Source: Sphingopyxis sp. (lineage in GTDB: Bacteria > Pseudomonadota > Alphaproteobacteria > Sphingomonadales > Sphingomonadaceae). From it: a DNA stretch of 64,000 bases. A program made the position numbers and the translations under genes. Position 1 is the stretch's first letter. Each line of letters starts with the position of its first letter. The notes under the pieces are model-generated. The model saw nothing but the letters and a program-made list of their open reading frames with translations, did not search any database and was not told the DNA's origin. The stretch lies in contig NVXM01000033.1 in NCBI GenBank assembly GCA_002733865.1, forward strand, positions 18,860 to 82,859. The letters are read 5' to 3'. Of the stretch, positions 53,199-61,800 are shown in pieces.

Positions 53199-53220
53199 CG
53201 GGTGGCTGTTTAGCCGCCCG
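53199..53220 (-). terminator. Hairpin after the DEDDh exonuclease gene
   Basis: CGGG-T-GGCT, loop GTTT, AGCC-G-CCCG: an 8-bp stem with one T-G pair, ten bases downstream of the exonuclease stop on the minus strand. GGGCGG-type arms recur in the other cassette hairpins. Confidence 0.5.
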
Positions 53221-53230
53221 TCCTTGCTGT

Positions 53231-54112
53231 TCACTGATAGCGTGTTCGCCAAGTAATCTCCGTTACCCTCGGCCTGACCTGTTTGTTATGCTCATGAAGC
53301 CAAGCCAGTTCTTCATCCAGATATTGCGGTTCAAGTTCTATCCACCAATTACCGCGCTGCGGTTTCCATCGGTAGCCGCGCCGCCGCAGTGCTGTTTTTT
53401 GGCTGTAAGCCGCATCAATCGCCTCGATTTTGACAGTAGGTAATTCGGCATTCTGCAAAGCTTCTGCCATCACCGTGCGCCCACTGGGCAGACGATGAGC
53501 TAGCAGATTTACCAATGCTTCCACATCAGCCAAGGCGCTGTGAGCTTTGGGAGCAAAAAGTCCGATCTGATACAACAGATGACCGAGTTTTGCTCCGTCA
53601 AATCCATGTGATTGCCAATCGACATTTGCTAAACTGCAAATCCAGGGCAGATGTTCAACGCCCGGTATCAATCGTTCCAAAAATGGCCGGTCAAAGCCTG
53701 CATTATGTGCGAGCACAGCATCGGCTGTCAGCATAAGTTCTGCAAAGGCATCGCTGCTGAAAATTTTGCCGGCAACATCTGCGTCCGTAATCCCGGTTAA
53801 GGCAGTGATCTTCGGCGGTATCGGACGGCCCGGATCGTTCTGGCCCTCGCCTTTACGGATGATGTTGCAAATCCGCCCGTTGGCATCGACCGTTACCAGC
53901 GCCAGCGCCAGCTCGATAATCGTCTCTTCTTCCGGATCAAAACCTGTAGTCTCGCAGTCTATGACCGCTACGGTTATTTCAGGCGCTGCCGGATCGTCGG
54001 TTACCGGCCAGGCCTTCAACGGTGTAATTTTATTCAAGACGCGCCGGTCTGGATCGCTTCCGCAATGGCAGGAAATGCCATGCACCGGAACATGTTCAAT
54101 TATATCAGTCAT
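53231..54112 (-). CDS. DEDDh 3'-5' exonuclease with C-terminal accessory domain
   Basis: A DnaQ-like exonuclease: motif I VIDCETTGFDPEE (about residue 50), motif II LAHNAGFDRPFLE, and motif III HSALADVEALVNLL with the DEDDh histidine. Residues after about 245 form a short tail, RGYRWKPQRGNWWIELE, that looks like the small tryptophan-rich domain often attached to such enzymes. 293 residues; ATG 54112 follows GAGG. First gene of the minus-strand cassette, so its promoter should lie in 54113-54300. Likely substrate is DNA ends. Confidence 0.87.
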   Translation of the reverse strand: MTDIIEHVPVHGISCHCGSDPDRRVLNKITPLKAWPVTDDPAAPEITVAVIDCETTGFDPEEETIIELALALVTVDANGRICNIIRKGEGQNDPGRPIPPKITALTGITDADVAGKIFSSDAFAELMLTADAVLAHNAGFDRPFLERLIPGVEHLPWICSLANVDWQSHGFDGAKLGHLLYQIGLFAPKAHSALADVEALVNLLAHRLPSGRTVMAEALQNAELPTVKIEAIDAAYSQKTALRRRGYRWKPQRGNWWIELEPQYLDEELAWLHEHNKQVRPRVTEITWRTRYQ

Positions 54113-54716
54113 GATTTACCTCAGTTTCTGACGTCGGCAGACGGAAATCTTTTTCCCCTCTTTCACCAACGTCAAAACCATGGTTTTAGACGGTCCTTTA
54201 TTTCTTCTAGCAGCTTGAGTTACTCGCTTTTCCACATGCGGATTTACGCGTAATTGATCTACCGCCGTAATTTTTATGCCAAGCTACAAACGACGGACCC
54301 GAAGAATTTGTAGTGCATGGCCGATTAGTCCATCAGACCATTCGCTGTTGATCGACCATGAACTTAGCGGAACGGAGCAAACCCACGACGCCTATCTAAC
54401 GCGCCCGTCAGCGATCGGCGAAATCGATGGTGGCAAGCGATTTTGACAGAACACTCTTGGGACGCCGAGCATTCTTGCGGATCGAAAGACAGGCAGAACG
54501 GCATCGTGATCGGATGAAGCGTTGGAGCCAAGGCAATAGCATTGGCTGGGGCCTCTAACACAACCGATTTAGCCCTTAACTAGATGGCAGGTTAACCGTC
54601 TAAGTTGCAAGTAAGTATGCGTTAATAGGAAAAGGTTGCGATCATAACAAACGTGGGGCCCACCTTTGAACGGACCTTTGGGCAATGAAGTTATGAAAGT
54701 ATTGGAGATTGAAACT
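54113..54716. other. Gene-free stretch upstream of the cassette
   Basis: About 600 bases between divergent genes. I see no RNA gene or repeat. A 65-residue minus-strand frame at 54364-54561 has no family features and no ribosome site. Several TTAAC words lie near 54580-54630, in front of the unknown gene at 54717. Confidence 0.4.
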
Positions 54717-55217
54717 ATGGCAAATCCGTTCGGCATTGAAGCTAGTTCAACTGTTCCCAGTGGGATGGCAACTTATGATGTCACCTTGCATTCCGTTCCT
54801 GAGCCACATCCGGCGTTCAAAGAATACTCGGGCATTTGGAAGCCAGAAAATGGCCTAGTCAGTATTACGGGAAAGTCCGAGACCTTTAGGAAGGATCCTT
54901 CCGCATCCGAAGCCCGGCGTATTTACGCTGAGGTAAAACATGAGTTGACACAACTCTATGGTCAACCGTTCGAAGACGAAGAGATTTCAGACGAAGATTG
55001 GCCAGAAGACCTAGGCTTTTGTTCAGCAATAGAAAATGGCGCTCGCAGCCATACATGCGATTGGGACCTTGGGACGCACGACCTGACTGATAACGTGCAA
55101 AATATTATGCTGACCATAGTTTCGGACGATGGCGACGAAAAAAGCCAAGTGTGGCTAGAATATGGGTTTCCTGAGTGCAAGGACGAGGTAACTACGGGCA
55201 AAGGTAAAGCATCCTGA
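54717..55217 (+). CDS. Hypothetical protein
   Basis: A 166-residue acidic protein of unknown function from ATG 54717, which follows GGAGATTG; an in-frame ATG at 54693 is an alternative. It has no signal peptide; a central charged segment (FEDEEISDEDWPEDLG) and a cysteine-containing segment (GARSHTCDWDLG) are visible. Composition is A+T-richer than the housekeeping genes around it, as in the rest of the accessory region. Similarity to small bacterial immunity-type or phage-borne unknowns is possible but not shown. Confidence 0.6.
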   Translation: MANPFGIEASSTVPSGMATYDVTLHSVPEPHPAFKEYSGIWKPENGLVSITGKSETFRKDPSASEARRIYAEVKHELTQLYGQPFEDEEISDEDWPEDLGFCSAIENGARSHTCDWDLGTHDLTDNVQNIMLTIVSDDGDEKSQVWLEYGFPECKDEVTTGKGKAS

Positions 55218-55687
55218 GCTGTCGATTCGGCTAAGTGCATAACTGCTGCTGTGCACGGCTGATAAAAATGTGTATGGTCGAATTGCCCCGCCGCGTATCG
55301 CAAGCTGTGGGTAAAAGGCCACATTATAGCTCGAAAAGCTACCCGTCTGCTTCCGATCTTATTTTGTTGAAAAACTCCCGGCGAGAAAATTTATTTCTTG
55401 TAGGCGTCGAAATTGAATCAACGCCATGCTCATACCAAATCAAAGTCGCGGTCAGCAAATATTGATTGGAACGAAATTACACGGCCTTTTGAGAGGCGAC
55501 CTGTTCAACACAATCGACCCAACTGCTGTTGTTTGGACTAATCTCGTTCTATGTCCGCTTCGCGCCCAACTTCAGCCATTCAAGTGCATCGCTCCACTTC
55601 CCAAAAGCCGTCATTTGGCAATTGGCCCCGTTCGGCTTGACGAGCCCGATTAGGATCTAATTCGGGATGCGCTGAACTTGATAAAAT
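55218..55687. other. Gene-free stretch at the right side of the accessory region
   Basis: About 470 bases ahead of the cardiolipin synthase 3' end. Two open frames of 75-76 codons exist but have no features of real proteins. This may hold the right boundary of the acquired segment; I found no direct repeat of sequence near the integrase. Confidence 0.4.
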
Positions 55688-57127
55688 CTAGAGCAGGTCG
55701 CTGAGCATCCGTGCGCTGTTTTCCAGAATCTTTTTTGGCAGACTGCGTTCTTTCCAGCTTTTCAAATCAACGATCACGCTTTCATCAAGATATTTGTTCT
55801 CTATAATTTTCAGATCATTGGCGGTTTTGTTCCCATAGCAAATCAGACTGACCTCAGCGTTCAGTTCAAATGAGCGCATATCCATATTGCTCGAACCGAT
55901 AACGCAAATATCATCATCAATCCGCATATGCTTGGCATGAAGAAAATCGGCTTCATATAGGTGGATGGCAACGCCCGCTTCCAGTAGGCGGGTATAATAA
56001 GAGCGTTGGGCCAGTCCAACCAATGCGCTATCCGACTCTTTGGACAAGATCAGGGTGGTGTCGACCCCGCGCAGGGATGCGGTTGTAATGGCAGAAACCA
56101 TTGCCTCATTGGGGATGAAATAGGGAGTGACCAGCACGATTTCGTCCCGCGCCTGATGGATAAGATCGGTGAAGATCATATCGACGCTGCTGCCTTTGTA
56201 ATCGGGGCCACTGGGCAGCACCTGCGCCGTCACCTTCCCGCAGTTGCGCAAATCCGAGAACAGGGTGCCATCCTCGATATCTTCTTCGGTCTCGAGATAC
56301 CAGTCGCCGAGAAAAACCAACTGAAACCCGCTGACCACCGGACCTTGCACACGGCATAGGAGCTCATCATTGGAGAGCCTGTCGTTGATCGCCGCATTCA
56401 CGATATTCTGCGAACCTGTATATCCCGTGTTACCGTCGATAACTACAATTTTGCGATGATTGCGAAGGTCAATACGTGAGCTGTTCAATCGACGCGTGAG
56501 CGGTAGAATCCGATGGACCTCGATGCCCACTTTCTTCAACTTTTTCTCCACTTTCCGGGCAGAGCTGTGGGAGCCCATTGCGTCAATCAGAACCCTGCAG
56601 ACCACGCCGCGCTGCCCTGCGCGTTCTAGTGCGGAGATCACCTTTCTACCCGTTTCATCATACGCGAAAATATAAAACGCCAGATGGACGTGATGTTTTG
56701 CATCATCAATATCTGCAATGATCCGGGCGATCGCATCATCATAGTTAGGAAGCAATTCTACGGCATTACCGCCAACTGGTGGTATTTGGCTTACGCCCTC
56801 AATCAAACTGGCTGTGGCAAGATACTTTTCAGGAAGGTCACTCCGCAATTGATCAGGATTAATATTTGCCCGTTTCGCGATATTGCCGATGACCTTGGGT
56901 AGTTTTGCGAACAAAGCTTTGCGCTTTTTGCTGTGTTCGGGCCGACCAATGGCAAGATAAATGATGAGGGTAGGTATCGGTGCAATAAAGAAACCCAGCA
57001 ACCAGGTTCGGGCTTCCGCGGCTGACCGGCGAAAGGGCACTACGACAAAAGCACCCAAACGGATGATCCACGATAGGATCGTCAGCGCATGAACTGATGC
57101 AAATGCGAGTGTCGCGGATAGGGTCAT
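55688..57127 (-). CDS. cls: Cardiolipin synthase
   Basis: A membrane phospholipase D-family enzyme that joins two phosphatidylglycerols into cardiolipin. Two N-terminal membrane helices (about 8-30 and 41-60) are followed by two PLD domains with complete HKD motifs: NHRKIVVIDGNTGYTGSQN (about 225) and HAKHMRIDDDICVIGSSNMD (about 395). The 479 residues are the usual ClsA length. It starts six bases after the mechanosensitive channel gene stop, so the pair is probably co-transcribed. Confidence 0.95.
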   Translation of the reverse strand: MTLSATLAFASVHALTILSWIIRLGAFVVVPFRRSAAEARTWLLGFFIAPIPTLIIYLAIGRPEHSKKRKALFAKLPKVIGNIAKRANINPDQLRSDLPEKYLATASLIEGVSQIPPVGGNAVELLPNYDDAIARIIADIDDAKHHVHLAFYIFAYDETGRKVISALERAGQRGVVCRVLIDAMGSHSSARKVEKKLKKVGIEVHRILPLTRRLNSSRIDLRNHRKIVVIDGNTGYTGSQNIVNAAINDRLSNDELLCRVQGPVVSGFQLVFLGDWYLETEEDIEDGTLFSDLRNCGKVTAQVLPSGPDYKGSSVDMIFTDLIHQARDEIVLVTPYFIPNEAMVSAITTASLRGVDTTLILSKESDSALVGLAQRSYYTRLLEAGVAIHLYEADFLHAKHMRIDDDICVIGSSNMDMRSFELNAEVSLICYGNKTANDLKIIENKYLDESVIVDLKSWKERSLPKKILENSARMLSDLL

Positions 57128-57133
57128 GCGCGC

Positions 57134-58795
57134 CTAAGCCGGTTTGTCCGTTTCATTGGGAACGATATGCACTGTGCGCGTAGGGAAAGCAAAATCTGCT
57201 CCATTGCCGGTTACAACACCCATAATCCCGAGCATGAGACGCTCTTGGATTTCCAGTGAATGCGGATAGCTGTCGGCGCGGACATGAGCGAATATCTCAA
57301 TATCCAGAGAGCTGTTTCCGAAACCCGCAAAGCGAACCCGGGCATCATCATCGATTAGATCAGGATCGTCGGCCAATAATTTGCGAATAGCTGTCAGAAC
57401 ATTTTGCACCATCGCGGCATCGGCATCGTATGTCAGGCCGATAACTGGATCAAATAAAAAGCTGTCGCGCACGGTGTAATTTTCGATCTGACGTGATGAA
57501 AAATCCCCGTTGGGAATGGTTACAATCGTCCGGTCGTTGGTGCGGATGCGAGTGGAGCGCATGCCAATATCGAGGACGGTTCCGCTGACGTCGCCAACCT
57601 TGCAGAAATCACCGACCCGGATCGGCTGGTCGAGAATCACGCTGATACTGCCGACCAGATTTTCGACGGTCTTTTGCGCACCGAGGGCAATGGCGATACC
57701 GCCGATACCGAGCGCCGCGATTCCGGTGGTTACATCTAGTCCCAGCGTATCCAGCACAGCGATACCTGCAACCAAGAGTAACAGGATTTTGAGTGTCCGG
57801 CGGACAAAGACGATGAGCGACTTGGCGCGCGCGCGGCCGCGATAGTCCATACGGGCGGTCCAAAACCCCGAGATAAAGCTGATAAGCCGCCAGAGAAACC
57901 ATACAAAGGCAATCCAACCAACAATTCCCGCATAACGAGTCAGCGCCTGACGTGCGACGATGGAGACGTCGAGCGTTTCGGCCAGTTGGAAAAAGAAAAT
58001 CACGGCAACATACATGGCCAGTGGCGCACCGGCGGCCTGCATGAATCGGTAGAATTGATTATTTTCAGGATCGCGTGAAAAGAATTTTGCTGCGAATGTT
58101 GGAACCAGCAGAACAAGACGCACACTAAGGAATAGAAAGCCTGCCAAAAGAAGCAGTTTTGCCCAGTCGATCAGCGGCGCGCCGGCAATGCGTTGCTCGA
58201 CAAAATCCGGTTCGGTTGGCGGTGCTATAACTTGCGCGTCGGCAATGTCTTCGGGAAGTGGAAGCGCGTCCAATGTTTCAGCAGAGATACGCCAAAGTGG
58301 GCCGCTGTCAGCATCTGTTCGAACGGCAATTATCGGAAATTCGCCGCTAGCGAGCGTGAGTGTTCCAATTTGTTCCTGCTCGGGGTCTAGACTGTCGTCC
58401 AAAATACCTTTTGGGTCGTTAGACAGGGCTGCAAAGGGCAACAGACTTCCGCCGTCATCCAGTGCTTTTTGTAAGCGTTGCGCCAGTGCCGCGGCCTGGT
58501 CAGGTTCCACTTCTTCGTCGAGCGTCAAATATTGTGCCGCACGCTTGAAATCATCACTGGCTACCGCTCCAATATATGCGGTGGTCATGCTGCGCGGGGT
58601 TTCGCGGTTATAAGGGTCTTCGACAATTTCGGAGGGTTTTTCGGTTTCTTCAGAACCAAGGCCGGGAATCTGCGCGGATGCAGGCGATATGTTGCCAACC
58701 GCGCAAAGCAATGCCGTTATCGTCGCCATGAGCAACAGGACCGGGTAAGGCTTGCTGAAGCGAGCGCAGTTTTGTCTGGACGAATTTGAATTCAC
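57134..58795 (-). CDS. MscS-family mechanosensitive ion channel
   Basis: A 553-residue inner-membrane channel that opens under membrane tension. A signal peptide (ending NISPASAQ) and a periplasmic domain of about 170 residues precede several membrane segments (about 210-370) and the MscS core: AALGIGGIAIALGAQKTVENLVGSI is the pore helix region, followed by the beta domain (GDFCKVGDVSGTVLDIGMRSTRIRT) and the cytosolic vestibule. Larger than E. coli MscS, it belongs to the extended group. Upstream of cls in the same direction. Confidence 0.93.
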   Translation of the reverse strand: MNSNSSRQNCARFSKPYPVLLLMATITALLCAVGNISPASAQIPGLGSEETEKPSEIVEDPYNRETPRSMTTAYIGAVASDDFKRAAQYLTLDEEVEPDQAAALAQRLQKALDDGGSLLPFAALSNDPKGILDDSLDPEQEQIGTLTLASGEFPIIAVRTDADSGPLWRISAETLDALPLPEDIADAQVIAPPTEPDFVEQRIAGAPLIDWAKLLLLAGFLFLSVRLVLLVPTFAAKFFSRDPENNQFYRFMQAAGAPLAMYVAVIFFFQLAETLDVSIVARQALTRYAGIVGWIAFVWFLWRLISFISGFWTARMDYRGRARAKSLIVFVRRTLKILLLLVAGIAVLDTLGLDVTTGIAALGIGGIAIALGAQKTVENLVGSISVILDQPIRVGDFCKVGDVSGTVLDIGMRSTRIRTNDRTIVTIPNGDFSSRQIENYTVRDSFLFDPVIGLTYDADAAMVQNVLTAIRKLLADDPDLIDDDARVRFAGFGNSSLDIEIFAHVRADSYPHSLEIQERLMLGIMGVVTGNGADFAFPTRTVHIVPNETDKPA

Positions 58796-58859
58796 GGGAA
58801 ATTTCTCTCGGTTTTCGGAAATGGCGCTTGCGGTAACGACGCGTTGAGACTGTATCTGA

Positions 58860-59648
58860 TCAGAAGCGGCGAGTCACCAGCAAGCCAGCAGACGGTTGTT
58901 CACGGCGCGCAACCACCGGACTGTTGCCGGCATCTCCCACCAGATAGTTGAGCCCACCAAATGCTGTGACAGACCAATCACTGTCGATCATCCAGTTGGC
59001 GCCGGCGCTGATACCTAACTGATATAGACCTCCCTTGGCGCGATAGGCTGCTCTGCCGCCACGGATGGCCTGCGATGGCGAGACGCCAAAAAAGGCTTGG
59101 GAAAATTTGTCATCAGCGAAATGAAGGCCAGGACCCCCGAATAGCATGACCGATTTGCCTGCTGCTATTCGGTAAGAAGCGCCGATATCCAGCGTCGTTC
59201 CGTTGCTTGCACCAAAATCATGCGCCAGGCTTGCGCGCACCCCGGCATTGCCAAATGCCTTGCTGGCCGATAGCTTTGCCTGGGGAGCGACATTCATGTC
59301 GCCAAGCCCGCGCAGGCGAACCGGATCATCGGTTTCGTCCCGTCCGAAGCGGGCGAAGATGCTACCGCTAAGGCGAAACGTGCTGTCGCTGTTTTTGACA
59401 AAATCCGCGCCAAGCCCTTCCCTTGCATTCAGAAAAAACCGGCCTTTGCGAATATCGAGGACAGGCACTGGCAAAACTCGGAGATCGTCCGAACCGAGAT
59501 ATTCCGGACCGATGATTACGCCGGCGCCAATTGAGAGTGCAAGATCATCAGATTGCATTTCACGCTGTGCGAATGCCGGTTGTGCCGAAAAACAGGCAAA
59601 GCCGCTTACGATCAGTAAATTGCGGCACGCAGTTGTATTTAAGTGCAT
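58860..59648 (-). CDS. MipA/OmpV family outer-membrane protein
   Basis: An outer-membrane barrel of 262 residues. The signal peptide ends at PAFAQ; the mature part begins with the family segment SIGAGVIIGPEYLGSDD and ends in the aromatic LVTRRF. Strand-like alternation covers the rest. MipA proteins scaffold murein synthesis machinery in E. coli, but most family members have no known role. I chose ATG 59648 because the signal peptide then starts directly; the frame is open to 59717. Confidence 0.87.
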   Translation of the reverse strand: MHLNTTACRNLLIVSGFACFSAQPAFAQREMQSDDLALSIGAGVIIGPEYLGSDDLRVLPVPVLDIRKGRFFLNAREGLGADFVKNSDSTFRLSGSIFARFGRDETDDPVRLRGLGDMNVAPQAKLSASKAFGNAGVRASLAHDFGASNGTTLDIGASYRIAAGKSVMLFGGPGLHFADDKFSQAFFGVSPSQAIRGGRAAYRAKGGLYQLGISAGANWMIDSDWSVTAFGGLNYLVGDAGNSPVVARREQPSAGLLVTRRF

Positions 59649-59755
59649 ATATTGTCCAATATTTTCAAATCGGAAAGGCCCGTCGGCAGGGGGCTGCGCA
59701 ACGGACCTTTCCTTCAAGGAAGTGCCCTGGAGGTTTTTTTAACCCCTAGCGGGTT

Positions 59756-60523
59756 TCAATCGGGCACATTTTCCTTGATCCAGGCCCATGCAGCATCCTC
59801 TTCATCCGCATCGAAGGATTTCATTTCCATATTGAACAATGGATTTACGGTTTCGAGCATGGTTTCAATCCAGCCCGGCGCGCCCACAATGGCGTAGCGG
59901 TCGAGACTGTCGATGGCTTCTTTCTTCATCTTAAGAAAATCGGAATGCGCGAAGACCGATAGATCCGCACCTTTGAAATAGCGGATAAATGCTATGGCGC
60001 GCTTGGGTATTTTTCCCTGTTTCATTTTCTCGACAATGATGCTCATCTGCGTGAGATCCGCTTTGCGAATTTTGCCTTCAATCTCGAAACCGACAATTTC
60101 AGGGGAGCCGGTAGAAATTTCCCGGAGTGACCCGGTGTGCCTCTCGTCGACTTCTCTTTTGACCCAAGCTAAGGCATAATCCGCTTCGCCTTCGTCATAG
60201 ACTTCCATTTCGATTTTGGTGAGCGAGAGCAGCGCGCCTTCGACCTTCGCAATGCCGCGCATCCATCGCTGGCTTGCGACGAACGCAATCCGGTCGAATT
60301 GCTTGAGCTTACCGAGAATATCCGGCGCACGCGCCGTATCGCGCCACAGCGCTGCGCCTTCCATGTCGAAATGACCCTGGAGTTCAAGGTAGAGGCTCGT
60401 CTTGCCGCCTGAATTTAGTTTTTCGATCATCAAGTCGTAGACGCGATCCACATCTTGTCCGGTGATTTCACCGGAGAGAATGATCACGATTAGGGAGTCA
60501 TCGGTGGGGGTAATTTTTAGCAT
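59756..60523 (-). CDS. Tandem SpoIIAA-like (STAS) protein
   Basis: A 255-residue soluble protein made of two SpoIIAA-like domains. Copy 1 (about 1-122) reads IVIILSGEITGQDVDRVYDL and RIAFVASQRWMRGIA; copy 2 (about 130-255) reads EIVGFEIEGKIRKADLTQM and RYAIVGAPGWIETML. Each copy ends in a segment with tryptophan: YALAWVKREV and AAWAWIKENV. Single-domain SpoIIAA-like proteins are usual; two fused copies are less so. Function unknown. A 9-bp inverted repeat (CCGTCTGGC/GCCAGACGG) is in its leader at 60568-60616. Confidence 0.83.
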   Translation of the reverse strand: MLKITPTDDSLIVIILSGEITGQDVDRVYDLMIEKLNSGGKTSLYLELQGHFDMEGAALWRDTARAPDILGKLKQFDRIAFVASQRWMRGIAKVEGALLSLTKIEMEVYDEGEADYALAWVKREVDERHTGSLREISTGSPEIVGFEIEGKIRKADLTQMSIIVEKMKQGKIPKRAIAFIRYFKGADLSVFAHSDFLKMKKEAIDSLDRYAIVGAPGWIETMLETVNPLFNMEMKSFDADEEDAAWAWIKENVPD

Positions 60524-60789
60524 GAATACGTCCTTTGTGATTTGAATTTATCACCCTTTAAGTGGAGCCGTCTGGCAGCGTCTGTGAATTTAGAGGTGGG
60601 TGACACGGCCAGACGGTCCCGAGGGATCACCGGCAATCGGATGCGACCCATTACCGGCGAATTTTCCGGCGTGTCCTTGCGTATGAATTGGGGGTTATAG
60701 GCAAGAAACACGCCGGCCTGTGCGATCTGTCCGTTCATCGTTATGGGGGCGGAGCCTATGATCGCCAGAATGGGTTGTTATATTTCAGT

Positions 60790-61635
60790 CTATTTGCAGC
60801 GAACCTCGCCTTTGTCGACTTCACGGCCAAGCAACGCGCCCGCACCGGCACCGATAATGGTGCCCAATGTGCTGGAACGGCCATTGTCGATCTGGTTGCC
60901 CAGCAAACCGCCAACAACTGCGCCGACGATCAGTCCGGTCGTGCCATCTTCTTCGCGGCAGTAATAGCGTCCGTCGTTGCCGCGATAAATGCGGTCGTTG
61001 CGGCTCAGGCGGCGTTCACGGCGGTTATCGTCTTCGCGATAATAACGGTCTGGAAAATATCCGTTCTGGCCCGCTTCATACCGGTTATAATCATAGTTGC
61101 GGTAGTTCGAGTTCGAACTGGTGTTCGTCCGGTTACGGTAAGAGCGATAGCTTCGCTTATTGCGGGTTGAATCATTATATTCTTCACGCGCCTCGCGGAC
61201 GTTCTTATCATATTCGCGCTTCGCTTCACTGCGGTCGCGACGGTTGTCGGCACGCCGTATATTGCGATTATATTCGTTTTTCGCTTCACGCAGATCTTCA
61301 TTATATTCTCGCTGTGCGTCGTTGCTGTTATAGTTATTGGAATAGCCGCGCTCATTACGGCTATTATTTCGGTTGGACCGGTAATTGCGGTTTCCCCGGC
61401 GCGAATCTTCCAATTCCCTTTCCGCTTTTCTGATATTGCGATCATATTCTTTTTTGGCGGCCCGCTTTTCACGGCTGTTGTCCGCTTTGCGCATATCATC
61501 CCAATATTCGCGCTGCGCTTCTTTTACGTCGTCATTATATTCACGCTGCACGTTGCTCTGCCCCATTGCAGGCGCGGCAATCGCCATTGGTGCGGTCACA
61601 GCCAAGAGGCTGGCAGCAATTATAATCGGGTTCAC
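60790..61635 (-). CDS. Secreted coiled-coil protein with glycine-zipper 2TM domain
   Basis: From GTG 61635 (AAGGA site seven bases upstream) the 281-residue protein has a signal peptide ending APAMGQ, then a repeated charged motif of the form QREYxxDxxEAxREY and EYDRNIRKAxRE (about 30-150), an Arg/Asn/Tyr-rich stretch, and a C-terminal glycine-zipper (GLIVGAVVGGLLGNQID and TIIGAGAGALLGREVD) like that of 17-kDa surface antigens. It ends in EVRCK. Probably outer-membrane associated. It diverges from the efflux regulator gene. Confidence 0.82.
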   Translation of the reverse strand: MNPIIIAASLLAVTAPMAIAAPAMGQSNVQREYNDDVKEAQREYWDDMRKADNSREKRAAKKEYDRNIRKAERELEDSRRGNRNYRSNRNNSRNERGYSNNYNSNDAQREYNEDLREAKNEYNRNIRRADNRRDRSEAKREYDKNVREAREEYNDSTRNKRSYRSYRNRTNTSSNSNYRNYDYNRYEAGQNGYFPDRYYREDDNRRERRLSRNDRIYRGNDGRYYCREEDGTTGLIVGAVVGGLLGNQIDNGRSSTLGTIIGAGAGALLGREVDKGEVRCK

Positions 61636-61699
61636 AATATTTTCCTTCGTTGGATAACGACTCGAATCATCGGATTCACTATGTTTTATCGTTTCTGTT

Positions 61700-61734
61700 G
61701 TTTCAATACTTACTGAAACTATTGACACTGTCAA
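61700..61734. promoter_or_regulatory. Two palindromes in the divergent promoter region
   Basis: GTTTCA and TGAAAC, eight bases apart (61700-61719), and TTGACACTGTCAA (61722-61734), a perfect palindrome. TTGACA could be a -35 box for the regulator gene with TATATT at 61743 as a -10 box (15-base spacer, slightly short). These are candidate sites for the adjacent GbsR/MarR regulator. Confidence 0.5.
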
Positions 61735-61800
61735 ATGTTTTGTATATTTGATTCGAAATCGAACGGGAAAGCCTTGAAAGCAGGCAATGTGAAAGTAAGC

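Noticed and set aside
54364..54561. 65-codon minus-strand frame in the gap upstream of the exonuclease cassette
   Set aside because: No family features or ribosome site; it could be a relic of a mobile-element gene, but I cannot support that.
60517..60738. 73-codon minus-strand frame upstream of the SpoIIAA-like gene
   Set aside because: It overlaps the SpoIIAA-like start and covers a leader hairpin; no protein features.
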